DNA of 25,913 bases from positions 1-25,913 of the forward strand of contig DALYJJ010000091.1 of NCBI GenBank assembly GCA_031969915.1, read 5' to 3'. This document shows, piece after piece, positions 6,624 through 14,031 of this stretch (position 1 is the stretch's first letter; each line of letters opens with the position of its first letter). A program made the translations under genes and the position numbers. The notes beneath the pieces are model-generated. The model made no database searches and had not been told where the DNA came from. It saw only the letters and a list, made by a program, of their open reading frames with translations. This DNA is from DALYJJ01 sp031969915. GTDB taxonomy: Bacteria > Acidobacteriota > Terriglobia > Bryobacterales > Bryobacteraceae.

Positions 6624-7751
6624 ATGCTGACCAGCCTGCTCGGAATCCGCCTGATGCTGCTGACCGGCAAGACCGTGCCGCTGCCGGCGCCTTATGACGC
6701 CGTTCTGGCGCTGACGCGCGTTTCCGTGCGTAACGATACGGACCTGCCCGGTGACGGTTTCGAGATGACCTTCACACTCACCAAGGAGAGCGCAGGCGAA
6801 TACAACCTGGTCCGCGCCAAAACCTTCGAGCCCTTCAATCGCGTAGTCATCGCCGTGATTCTCGGCGTGACGCCCGAGGTGCTGATCGACGGCGTGGTCA
6901 CTCGCGTTTCCCTGCAGCCCGGCACCGAGCCCGGCACGGCGACCATGACCGTCCAGGGACGCGACAACACGCAGATGCTCGACCTCGAAGAGCGCCTTGC
7001 GTCGTACCCGAACCAGCCGGATTTCGTGATCTTCTCTCAAATCATCGGCCAGTATGCTCAGTACGGGCTGATCCCTTCGCCCACTCCCACCACCGATGTG
7101 CCGCTGATCATCAACCGGATCCCCAGGCAGCGCGAAACCGACCTGGCGTTCATCCGCCGGATGGCGGAACGCAATGGTTACGTCTTCTACACCGAACCGC
7201 TGCCCTTCGGAACCAGCCTCGCTTACTTCGGCCCGGAGAATCGCGTCGGGCTCCCTCAGCCTCCCCTCACCACCAACATGGGCTCTTTCGACAACCTGAA
7301 ATCGATCAGCGTGAGTAACGACGGCATGGCTCCGGAGGAGGCCTCGGCGACAGTGCTCGAGCCGATCAGCAAATCGGCGATTCCCGTGCCGGCCCTGCCG
7401 TCGCTGCGCGTTCCGCCGCTCGCCGCCGCGCCGGTAACCGCACGGCGCAAGCGCATCCTGAGCAACGCGGCGAGCCAGAATCCCGGCCAGGCGTCCACCA
7501 GTGTGATCGCCGCGGGTTCGCGCGCCGCCGAGCCCGTCGTGGCTACTGGAGAAGTCGATGCCATCCGCTATGGCGCCGTCATGCGCGCCCGCCGGCTGGT
7601 AGGCTTGCGCGGCGTCGGCCTCTCCTTCGACGGGCATTATTACGTGCGCTCCGTCGAGCACGTGATCACGCCGGGCAGTTACGTCCAGCAGTTCCGGATC
7701 AGCAGAGAAGGCGTGGGGTCCCCGTTCCCCGCGGTGCGGCCCCCCACATGA
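6624..7751 (+). CDS. gp27-like spike hub protein (phage late control D / VgrG N-terminal type)
   Basis: 375 aa; AGGAA at 6616-6620 precedes the ATG at 6624. It has the layout of the phage late control gene D / T4 gp27 family: an early strand region with FEMTFTLTK, a central VLIDGVVTRVSLQPG segment, then the DNTQMLDLEER helix, and a later domain with ETDLAFIRRMAERNGYVFYT, the most recognisable signature of VgrG-like hubs. Three copies would form the pseudo-sixfold ring joining tube to spike. The C-terminal ~100 residues hold a Pro/Ala-rich linker and a return to hub sequence (RARRLVGLRGVGLSFDGHYY). In Afp/PVC the hub is fused to the OB-fold spike as one Afp8 chain; here the spike is the next gene, 19 nt downstream. 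Confidence 0.85.
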   Translation: MLTSLLGIRLMLLTGKTVPLPAPYDAVLALTRVSVRNDTDLPGDGFEMTFTLTKESAGEYNLVRAKTFEPFNRVVIAVILGVTPEVLIDGVVTRVSLQPGTEPGTATMTVQGRDNTQMLDLEERLASYPNQPDFVIFSQIIGQYAQYGLIPSPTPTTDVPLIINRIPRQRETDLAFIRRMAERNGYVFYTEPLPFGTSLAYFGPENRVGLPQPPLTTNMGSFDNLKSISVSNDGMAPEEASATVLEPISKSAIPVPALPSLRVPPLAAAPVTARRKRILSNAASQNPGQASTSVIAAGSRAAEPVVATGEVDAIRYGAVMRARRLVGLRGVGLSFDGHYYVRSVEHVITPGSYVQQFRISREGVGSPFPAVRPPT

Positions 7752-7770
7752 TGTCCGGCATGAGGAAACG

Positions 7771-8274
7771 ATGAGCGCCAACACGTTCTACGGCAAGTAT
7801 CGCGGCACGGTGACCGACAACCAGGACCCGTTGATGATGGGACGCGTGCGCGCGCGGGTGCCGGACGTCCTCGGTGACCAGGAGAGCGGATGGGCCATGC
7901 CCTGCGCCCCCTTCGGCGGTAACGCCATGGGGTTCTTCGCGATTCCGTCCGTGAGCGCGGGCGTGTGGATCGAGTTCGAACAGGGCGACCCGGACTATCC
8001 GATCTGGAGCGGCTGCTGGTGGGGCTCCGCGGCGGAGATGCCGCCGCTGCTGCTGGCGCCGCCATACAAGAAGACAATGATCGTCACCGAAGGCGGCAAC
8101 AGCGTCTTGCTGGACGACACACCGGGTGTGGGCGGAATCACGCTCCAGACCGCGGGCGGACAGAAGATCGTGCTCACGCCGCAGGGCATCGAGATCGACA
8201 ACGGCCTGGGCGCGTCCATCAAGATGCAAGGCCCGCAGATCTCCGTCAACAACGGCGCCCTGGAGGTGTTGTGA
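7771..8274 (+). CDS. gp5-like baseplate spike protein with OB-fold (VgrG C-terminal type)
   Basis: 167 aa; GAGGA at 7762-7766 sits five bases before the ATG at 7771. Residues ~6-95 form a gp5/phage baseplate assembly protein V OB-fold: YGKYRGTVTDNQDP, MGRVRARVPDV, a WAMPCAPFGG segment, and VWIEFEQGDPDYPIWSGCWW. This is followed by a repetitive beta region (~105-165) with strands such as GGITLQTAGGQKIVLTPQG and GASIKMQGPQISVNNGA, which should wind into the triple-stranded beta-helix needle of the spike. No lysozyme domain is present, unlike T4 gp5. The gene overlaps the PAAR-like tip gene by 1 nt, matching their expected contact in the particle. Confidence 0.88.
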   Translation: MSANTFYGKYRGTVTDNQDPLMMGRVRARVPDVLGDQESGWAMPCAPFGGNAMGFFAIPSVSAGVWIEFEQGDPDYPIWSGCWWGSAAEMPPLLLAPPYKKTMIVTEGGNSVLLDDTPGVGGITLQTAGGQKIVLTPQGIEIDNGLGASIKMQGPQISVNNGALEVL

Positions 8275-8591
8275 TGCCCGGCTATCTCCTGCACCAGGGC
8301 GCAACGGTGTTGTGTTCGCACGGCGGACAGGCGCAGGCCACCGCGCCGAACCCGCGCGTGAAGGTATCCGGGCAAATGACCGTGACCCAGCCCGTGCCGT
8401 GGATGGTGGCGGGTTGTCCGTTTGTGCCGCCCGCGCCCGGCCCATGTGTAACCGCCCAGTGGATCACCGCCGCGGTGCGCGTGCGCTCCAACGGCATGCC
8501 GCTGCTGTTGCAGGACAGCGTAGCGATGTGCGCGCCGACTGGCACGGGCGTAGTGGTCGCGATGACGCAAGTGCGCGTGCGGGGGGTGTGA
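8274..8591 (+). CDS. PAAR-like spike tip protein
   Basis: 105 aa, starting at the ATG that shares one base with the spike stop (TGATG at 8272-8276). It is built of short beta repeats with conserved Cys and His: C14-S-H16-GG, C48 in AGCPF, C58 in GPC, and C86, which together could bind one metal ion as in PAAR tips. The closing segment VVVAMTQVRVRGV is a beta-strand ending. It resembles the small PAAR-like proteins (Afp10 position) found between the spike and gp25 genes in eCIS loci, more than classical PAAR proteins with their Pro-Ala-Ala-Arg repeats. A trimeric needle capped by this cone would form the membrane-piercing point. Gene order strongly supports the call; the exact domain family is less certain. 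Confidence 0.8.
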   Translation: MPGYLLHQGATVLCSHGGQAQATAPNPRVKVSGQMTVTQPVPWMVAGCPFVPPAPGPCVTAQWITAAVRVRSNGMPLLLQDSVAMCAPTGTGVVVAMTQVRVRGV

Positions 8592-8947
8592 TGCAAGTGG
8601 ATTACCCGTTCGGATTCGACGTGCGCGGACGCACCGCCACCACAACGGAAGAGGACCACGTGCGCGACATGATTGAGCAGGTCCTTTTCACCGCGCCGGG
8701 CGAACGCGTGAACCGGCCCACGTTCGGCAGTGGGCTGCAGCAGCTTGTTTTCGCTCCCAACAGCGACGCCTTGGCCGCGGCCACACAGCTTTCCGTGCAG
8801 GCGGCCCTGCAGCAATGGTTGGGAGACGCGATCCTTGTGCAGGCAGTTGACGTGAAGAACGAAGATTCGACGCTTCGCGTCACCATCCAATACGTCCTGC
8901 GCCGGACCCAGGAGCGGCGGAGCGCGAGTTTTGAGCGGGGGATCTGA
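8591..8947 (+). CDS. gp25-like baseplate wedge protein (Afp9/TssE type)
   Basis: 118 aa; the ATG at 8591 shares one base with the previous stop. The start YPFGFDVRGRTATTTEEDHV and the helix VRDMIEQVLFTAPGERVNRP belong to the GPW/gp25 family, followed by the family's key loop PTFGSGL, equivalent to the EPRxPxFGxGL element of T6SS TssE. The last third has alternating strands (VDVKNEDSTLRVTIQYVLRR). Six copies would sit at the foot of the sheath and start its assembly by a handshake with the first sheath ring. The length is normal for the family. The next gene begins 3 nt downstream. Confidence 0.9.
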   Translation: MQVDYPFGFDVRGRTATTTEEDHVRDMIEQVLFTAPGERVNRPTFGSGLQQLVFAPNSDALAAATQLSVQAALQQWLGDAILVQAVDVKNEDSTLRVTIQYVLRRTQERRSASFERGI

Positions 8948-8950
8948 GGC

Positions 8951-11332
8951 ATGGCCGATCGATACTTCTGCAAGAGCCGTGGACGCCGGGATGCCGTGCG
9001 GAATACCTTGGACGGCGGCGGCAACCCAGTTCTTAACGGCATCGACTTCCTCGAAGTGCTGGCCGACCATCGCACGCTCGAAGTGCATTTCATCCATCCG
9101 GTGACGGCGGCGCTCAGCCTGCAGAACTTCGCCGTGCTCGGCGGTGTACGTATCCGCGGCATTGAGATCGACACCGTGAGTCCTCCAGCGGGAAACGTGG
9201 TCACCGTGACGCCGTCCGCCTCCGGCGACTTCTCGATCTACACCCTGCGCCTCCAGACTTCGGACACGGACTCGGGTGTGCCCGCCGGCTTCGACGCGGA
9301 GTTGGCGAGCGTTGCGTTTTCGTTCAAGGTGGATTGCCCGAGCGACTTCGATTGCAAGACCGTGGTGGAGTGCCCGCCGCAGGCGCTCGACGAGCCGGCC
9401 ATCGATTACCAGGCCAAAGATTACGCCAGCTTCCGCGCCCTGATGCTCGAACGTCTGGCGGTGACCATGCCCGGCTGGCGCGAGCGCAGTCCCGCGGATC
9501 TCCAGGTGACGCTGGTCGAACTGCTCGCCTACGTCGGCGATCAGATCAGCTACCACCAGGACGCCGTCGCCACGGAGGCGTACCTGGGCACGGCGCGCAA
9601 GCGCATATCCGTCCGGCGGCACGCGCGGCTGCTCGATTACTTCATGCACGAAGGCGCCAACGCGCGCGCCTGGGTGGTCTTCGACTTCCAGGGCGCGGGC
9701 AGCGCGGCGGCGAGAACCGTGCCCGCCGGCACGCCTGTGGTCTCGCGAGGACCCGATCCGGGCGAAGTCCTGATCGACCCCGGCGACGCCACCCGCATTC
9801 GCGGGCTGCTTTCCGAAGAGCCGATCTGGTACGAACTGGTGCACAGCCTCACGCTGGACGAAGCGCACACACGGATCCGCTTCCATACCTGGGACGATTC
9901 TCTGTGCTGCCTGCCCGCGGGCGCCACCCACGCAACGTTAGTCAACGATCCGCCGCTCAGCCTGGCCGAAGGCAGCTACCTGTTGTTCGAAGAAGTGCTG
10001 GGCCCCACAACCGGCGCGCCGTTCGATGCCGACCCGCTGCATCGCCACGTCGTGCGGCTGACGCGCGTCGAGCCCCGTACCGACCTGCTCCACGACACAC
10101 CCGTGCTCGAGGTCTGGTGGGACGCCACCGACGCGCTGCCGTTTCCGCTATGTCTTTCGGCGCAGGTGCTCGATCAGGATGGCCGGCTCCGTCTCGTCGA
10201 GGATGTCTCCGTTGCGCGCGCCAACGTCGCATTGGCCGATCACGGGCGCACCATCCCGCTGGAGGACCTGGTCCCGCCGCGCACGCCCGCGGAGGGCAAC
10301 TATCGCCCCGTGCTTCGCCTCGGCCCGCTCACCTTCGCGCCGCCATTCGACTCCGCGCAGCCGGTATCCGCCGCGGCGGCGGATCCTCGATCGGCCCGGC
10401 CGCAGGTCTGGATCCAGGGTGAGGGCTTACTCTGGTCGGCCGGCTATGACCTCTTGTCGACGGACCGCTTTCGTCCGGAGTTCGTCGTCGAGATGGATGG
10501 CGAGGGCTTCGCGCACTTGCGATTCGGCGATGACGTGCAAGGCCGGAAGCCCAGCCCCGATACGCCGTTTCGCGCCTCGTACCGGATCGGCAGTGGCACG
10601 GCGGGGCTGGTGGGCGCGGACGTGTTGACGCGGCTGGTGTGGCAGCCGGGCGCGATCGCCGGCCTCGCCATCATGCTGCGCAATCCCCAGCCTGCCTTCG
10701 GCGCCGCGGATCCGGAGCCGCTCGAACAAGTGCGGCAGTTCGCCCCGCAGGCCTTCCGCACCCAGCGGCGCGCGGTGACGCAGGAGGACTACGAGGCCGC
10801 GGCCGAGCAGAACCCCGAGGTGCAGAAAGCGGCGGCCCGCTTCCGCTGGACAGGAAGCTGGTACACGGTGTTCGTGACGGTGGACCGCAAGGGCGGACTC
10901 GAAGTCGACCGCCCATTCCGCGACAAGATCCGGAACTGGCTGGAGCGCTTCCGGCTGGCGGGCTTCGATCTGGAGATCAGCGCGCCCGTCTTCGTGCCGC
11001 TCGACATCGAAATCTCCGTTTGCGTGCTGGCGGGTTACTTTCGCGCCGACGTTAAGCAGGCGCTGATTGCCGCGTTCCGGGGCTTCTTCCACCCCGACAA
11101 TTTCACCTTCGGCCAGCCCGTGTTCCTGAGCCAGATCTACGCGCTGGCGCAATCGGTGGCGGGAGTGGAGAGCGTCCTCGTCACGCGCTTTCAGCGTTGG
11201 GGCAAGACCGCGAACCAGGAGCTCGGCAAAGGTGTGTTGACGCCCGCGGGATTGGAGATCGTTCGCTTGGACAATGACCCGAACTTCCCGGAAAACGGGA
11301 AGCTGGAGTGGGTCATGAACGGAGGCCTATGA
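8951..11332 (+). CDS. Baseplate J/gp6-like wedge protein 1 (putative baseplate assembly protein)
   Basis: 793 aa; the ATG at 8951 lies 3 nt after the gp25 stop. It matches the large 'putative baseplate assembly protein' family of eCIS loci (Afp11/T4 gp6-like). The first ~120 residues are a beta domain. A cysteine run follows with perfectly even spacing: C129, C135, C141. Then comes the conserved entry helix IDYQAKDYASFRALMLERLA, ELLAYVGDQISYHQDAVATE, and a long insert (~240-590). The C-terminal J-like core has FRTQRRAVTQEDYEAAAEQN and WLERFRLAGFDLEI. Dimers of gp6-like proteins form the ring that joins the six wedges. A paralogue follows directly, suggesting that the ring is built from two different chains. 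Confidence 0.88.
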   Translation: MADRYFCKSRGRRDAVRNTLDGGGNPVLNGIDFLEVLADHRTLEVHFIHPVTAALSLQNFAVLGGVRIRGIEIDTVSPPAGNVVTVTPSASGDFSIYTLRLQTSDTDSGVPAGFDAELASVAFSFKVDCPSDFDCKTVVECPPQALDEPAIDYQAKDYASFRALMLERLAVTMPGWRERSPADLQVTLVELLAYVGDQISYHQDAVATEAYLGTARKRISVRRHARLLDYFMHEGANARAWVVFDFQGAGSAAARTVPAGTPVVSRGPDPGEVLIDPGDATRIRGLLSEEPIWYELVHSLTLDEAHTRIRFHTWDDSLCCLPAGATHATLVNDPPLSLAEGSYLLFEEVLGPTTGAPFDADPLHRHVVRLTRVEPRTDLLHDTPVLEVWWDATDALPFPLCLSAQVLDQDGRLRLVEDVSVARANVALADHGRTIPLEDLVPPRTPAEGNYRPVLRLGPLTFAPPFDSAQPVSAAAADPRSARPQVWIQGEGLLWSAGYDLLSTDRFRPEFVVEMDGEGFAHLRFGDDVQGRKPSPDTPFRASYRIGSGTAGLVGADVLTRLVWQPGAIAGLAIMLRNPQPAFGAADPEPLEQVRQFAPQAFRTQRRAVTQEDYEAAAEQNPEVQKAAARFRWTGSWYTVFVTVDRKGGLEVDRPFRDKIRNWLERFRLAGFDLEISAPVFVPLDIEISVCVLAGYFRADVKQALIAAFRGFFHPDNFTFGQPVFLSQIYALAQSVAGVESVLVTRFQRWGKTANQELGKGVLTPAGLEIVRLDNDPNFPENGKLEWVMNGGL

Positions 11333-14031
11333 GCGACGCCCCTGAGTTGAACGGGTGCGGGTGCTGCGCGGGCATCGATCCGCTCACGCCGGCGGACCTT
11401 GCCAACCGGCCCGGCCTCACTGCTCTTACTTACCGCGCCGGCACACACGCTAGTTTCCGCGAAACGATGCTCGCCGCGATGACGCGCGAGCCGGGGCTGC
11501 GCGGCTTCACCTCGCGCGACGGCGCCGATCCCGCGGTGGCGCTGGTGGACGCCTGGTCCGCCGTGCTCGACGTGCTGACCTTCTACCAGGAGCGGATCGC
11601 GAACGAGGGCTTTCTGCGCACGGCCACCGAACGCGTGTCGCTGCTCGAGCTGGTTCGCGCTACCGGCTACGAACTGAATCCCGGCGTGGCGGCCACCACG
11701 CATCTCGCCTTCGAACTCTCGGCGCCCACCGGCGGCGCGCCGGGTTTCGCCACCATCGGCGTGGGCACGAAGGCGCAGAGCCTGCCAGGCCCGGGGGAGA
11801 AGCCGCAGACCTTTGAGACCGTGGAACAGATCGAAGCGCGCTCAGAGTGGAATGCCATCCGGCCGCGCATGACTCAGGCGCAGAAGATCGCCGTCGGCAC
11901 GTCGGTGGTCTACTTCCAGGGCGCCGCGACGAATCTGCGGCCGGGCGACGGGCTGCTCTTCATCGGGCCCGGGTGGGCTTCTAATCCGGTTGGCGAGAAG
12001 TGGGATTTTCGCAGAGTTGCGAAGGCCGAAGTGGAATCCGAGCAGAACCGCACGAAGGTGACCTTGCTCACTTCGCTCGCGTTTCCCAAGGGGACCAACG
12101 CGAATCCGCCGGCGCCCGAGACCCTGCAAGTCTACGCGTTCCGCCAGCGGGCGAATGTGTTCGGGGCGGGCGCCCCCGATTGGCGCACGCTGCACGACGA
12201 TGTGCGCTCCCGTTACATGACGACCCCGGCTGGCGACGAATGGCCGAATCTGAACCTGCTCACGCCGGGCACGGCGAACGCGATCGACCTCGACACCACC
12301 TACCCGAAGATCACCCTGGGCAGCTACGTCCTGCTGTCCGGCCCGAATGCCGTCGAAGTCTTCCAGGCCGGCGGAGCGGGCGAAGCGTCGCGCAGCGACT
12401 TCGCGCTCGCGGGCAAAACCACCCGGCTCTGGTTGACCGGCCGGACCGGCGAGTTAACCAACTCGAACTTTCCCGTCCGCGCCACAGTCGTCTTTGGCGA
12501 AAGCGAGCGCCTGACCCTGGCCGAACTGCCCAACGCCCTCCCCGTCGCCAACGACAAGCTGGAAGTGAACCGGCTCTTCGAAACGCTTCCCAAGCAGCGC
12601 AAGGTGATCGTAAGCGGCAAGCGGTTCCGGGCGGTAGTGAACCAGGATGGCCTGGTTCTGATTGCGCCGGACTGGTCACGCACCAAGACCGTCAACAAAG
12701 GCGACGAACTCTTCTTCGCAGGACTGCCCCTGCCGATGTGGCCCTTTCTGATTCTCTGGCGGATGGTGGACCGTTCCGGTTTCGAAGGATTCCTGATCAC
12801 CGGTTTCGCGTTTGCGGGCATCTTCACCTTTGGCTTTCCGCAGCCGGAGGATCCCGTGGTGAGCGAACTGGCGGAGGTTAAGAGCGTCGAGGGCACGGCA
12901 GCGTCCACCACGCTCACGTTCGCAGCGGGCCTCAAGAATCTATTCGAGCGAGCCTCGGTGGTGGTGGCGGCGAACGTCGCCGAGGCCACCCACGGCGAAA
13001 CGAAAGAAGAGGCGCTGGGCAGCGCCGACGCCTCGCAGCCGTTCCAGCGGTTTCAACTCCGGAACAAGCCGCTGACGTACGTCTCGGCAGCCACCGCCAC
13101 CGGCGCGGCGTCCACGCTTGAGATTCGCGTGAACGACGTGCTTTGGCAGGAGCGTTCGTCGTTCTACGAAGCGGACGCGCTTGACCGGGTGTACGTCGTG
13201 CGGCGCGCCGATGACGGCACGGTAACTGTGCAGTTCGGCGACGGCGTGACCGCCGAACGGCCGCCCTCGGGAATAGAGAACGTAAGGGCCAGGTACCGCC
13301 TCGGCACGGGCCTGGAAGGCATGGTGAAGGCCGAGCAGATCAGCCTGCTGATGACGCGGCCGCTCGGCGTGAAGGGGGTTCGCAATCCGATTGCGGCAAC
13401 GGGCGGCGCCGATCCGGAATCGCGCGACGACGCGCGCCGCAACGCGCCGATGCAGGTGCTGACGCTAGGCCGCGTGGTCTCGCTCCAGGACTTCGGCGAT
13501 TTCGCCCAGGCCTTCGCGGGCATCGGCAAAGCGCGCGCCGACGTGGTGTCGGACGGAGAATCGCGTCTGGTGCTGATCACCGTGGCGAGCGCGGCCGCGG
13601 GGCCGGTGGCGCCGGGAACGGCCCTCCACGACAACTTGCGGGAGGCGATCAAGGCCGGCGCCGATCCGTCGCAGCGGTTCCGCATCGTCTCATTCGAAGC
13701 GCTGCGGTTCGGCCTGCAGGCGAACGTGCTCGTCGACCCCGCGTACGTCCGAGAGAAGGTGGTGGCCGCGGTTGAATCGGAGTTGGAAAGCCGCTTCGGA
13801 TTCGCACAACGCGAATTCGGACAGGCGGTGAATGCGAGCGAAGTGCTGGCGGCGATGCAGTCCGTGGAGGGCGTGCAGGCCGTGGATCTGGATTCCCTGT
13901 TCATTGCCGGCGGCGCGCCGAAGCTGCGCCTGGAGGCCAAGCGCGGACGCCGCGAGAACAACATCCTGCGCGCCGCCCAATTGCTGCTGCTCGATCCGGA
14001 GTCCGTCACGCTGCTGGAGATGACCGTATGA
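11329..14031 (+). CDS. Baseplate J/gp6-like wedge protein 2 (putative baseplate assembly protein)
   Basis: 900 aa from the ATG at 11329, which overlaps the previous stop by 4 nt and has GGAGG at 11321-11325 three bases upstream; an upstream in-frame ATG at 11308 lacks this support. The N-terminus carries a tight cysteine group, GCGCCAG (C10, C12, C13). The family helix VLDVLTFYQERIANEGFLRT and a strand region follow, then a large insert (~170-680). The J-like C-terminal domain contains LTLGRVVSLQDFGDFAQAF and ESELESRFGFAQREFGQAVN. Residues ~465-505 are unusually hydrophobic (PMWPFLILW, then GFLITGFAFAGIFTFGF). Same fold as the previous protein but clearly diverged; the two probably form a heteromeric wedge. 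Confidence 0.88.
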   Translation: MSDAPELNGCGCCAGIDPLTPADLANRPGLTALTYRAGTHASFRETMLAAMTREPGLRGFTSRDGADPAVALVDAWSAVLDVLTFYQERIANEGFLRTATERVSLLELVRATGYELNPGVAATTHLAFELSAPTGGAPGFATIGVGTKAQSLPGPGEKPQTFETVEQIEARSEWNAIRPRMTQAQKIAVGTSVVYFQGAATNLRPGDGLLFIGPGWASNPVGEKWDFRRVAKAEVESEQNRTKVTLLTSLAFPKGTNANPPAPETLQVYAFRQRANVFGAGAPDWRTLHDDVRSRYMTTPAGDEWPNLNLLTPGTANAIDLDTTYPKITLGSYVLLSGPNAVEVFQAGGAGEASRSDFALAGKTTRLWLTGRTGELTNSNFPVRATVVFGESERLTLAELPNALPVANDKLEVNRLFETLPKQRKVIVSGKRFRAVVNQDGLVLIAPDWSRTKTVNKGDELFFAGLPLPMWPFLILWRMVDRSGFEGFLITGFAFAGIFTFGFPQPEDPVVSELAEVKSVEGTAASTTLTFAAGLKNLFERASVVVAANVAEATHGETKEEALGSADASQPFQRFQLRNKPLTYVSAATATGAASTLEIRVNDVLWQERSSFYEADALDRVYVVRRADDGTVTVQFGDGVTAERPPSGIENVRARYRLGTGLEGMVKAEQISLLMTRPLGVKGVRNPIAATGGADPESRDDARRNAPMQVLTLGRVVSLQDFGDFAQAFAGIGKARADVVSDGESRLVLITVASAAAGPVAPGTALHDNLREAIKAGADPSQRFRIVSFEALRFGLQANVLVDPAYVREKVVAAVESELESRFGFAQREFGQAVNASEVLAAMQSVEGVQAVDLDSLFIAGGAPKLRLEAKRGRRENNILRAAQLLLLDPESVTLLEMTV

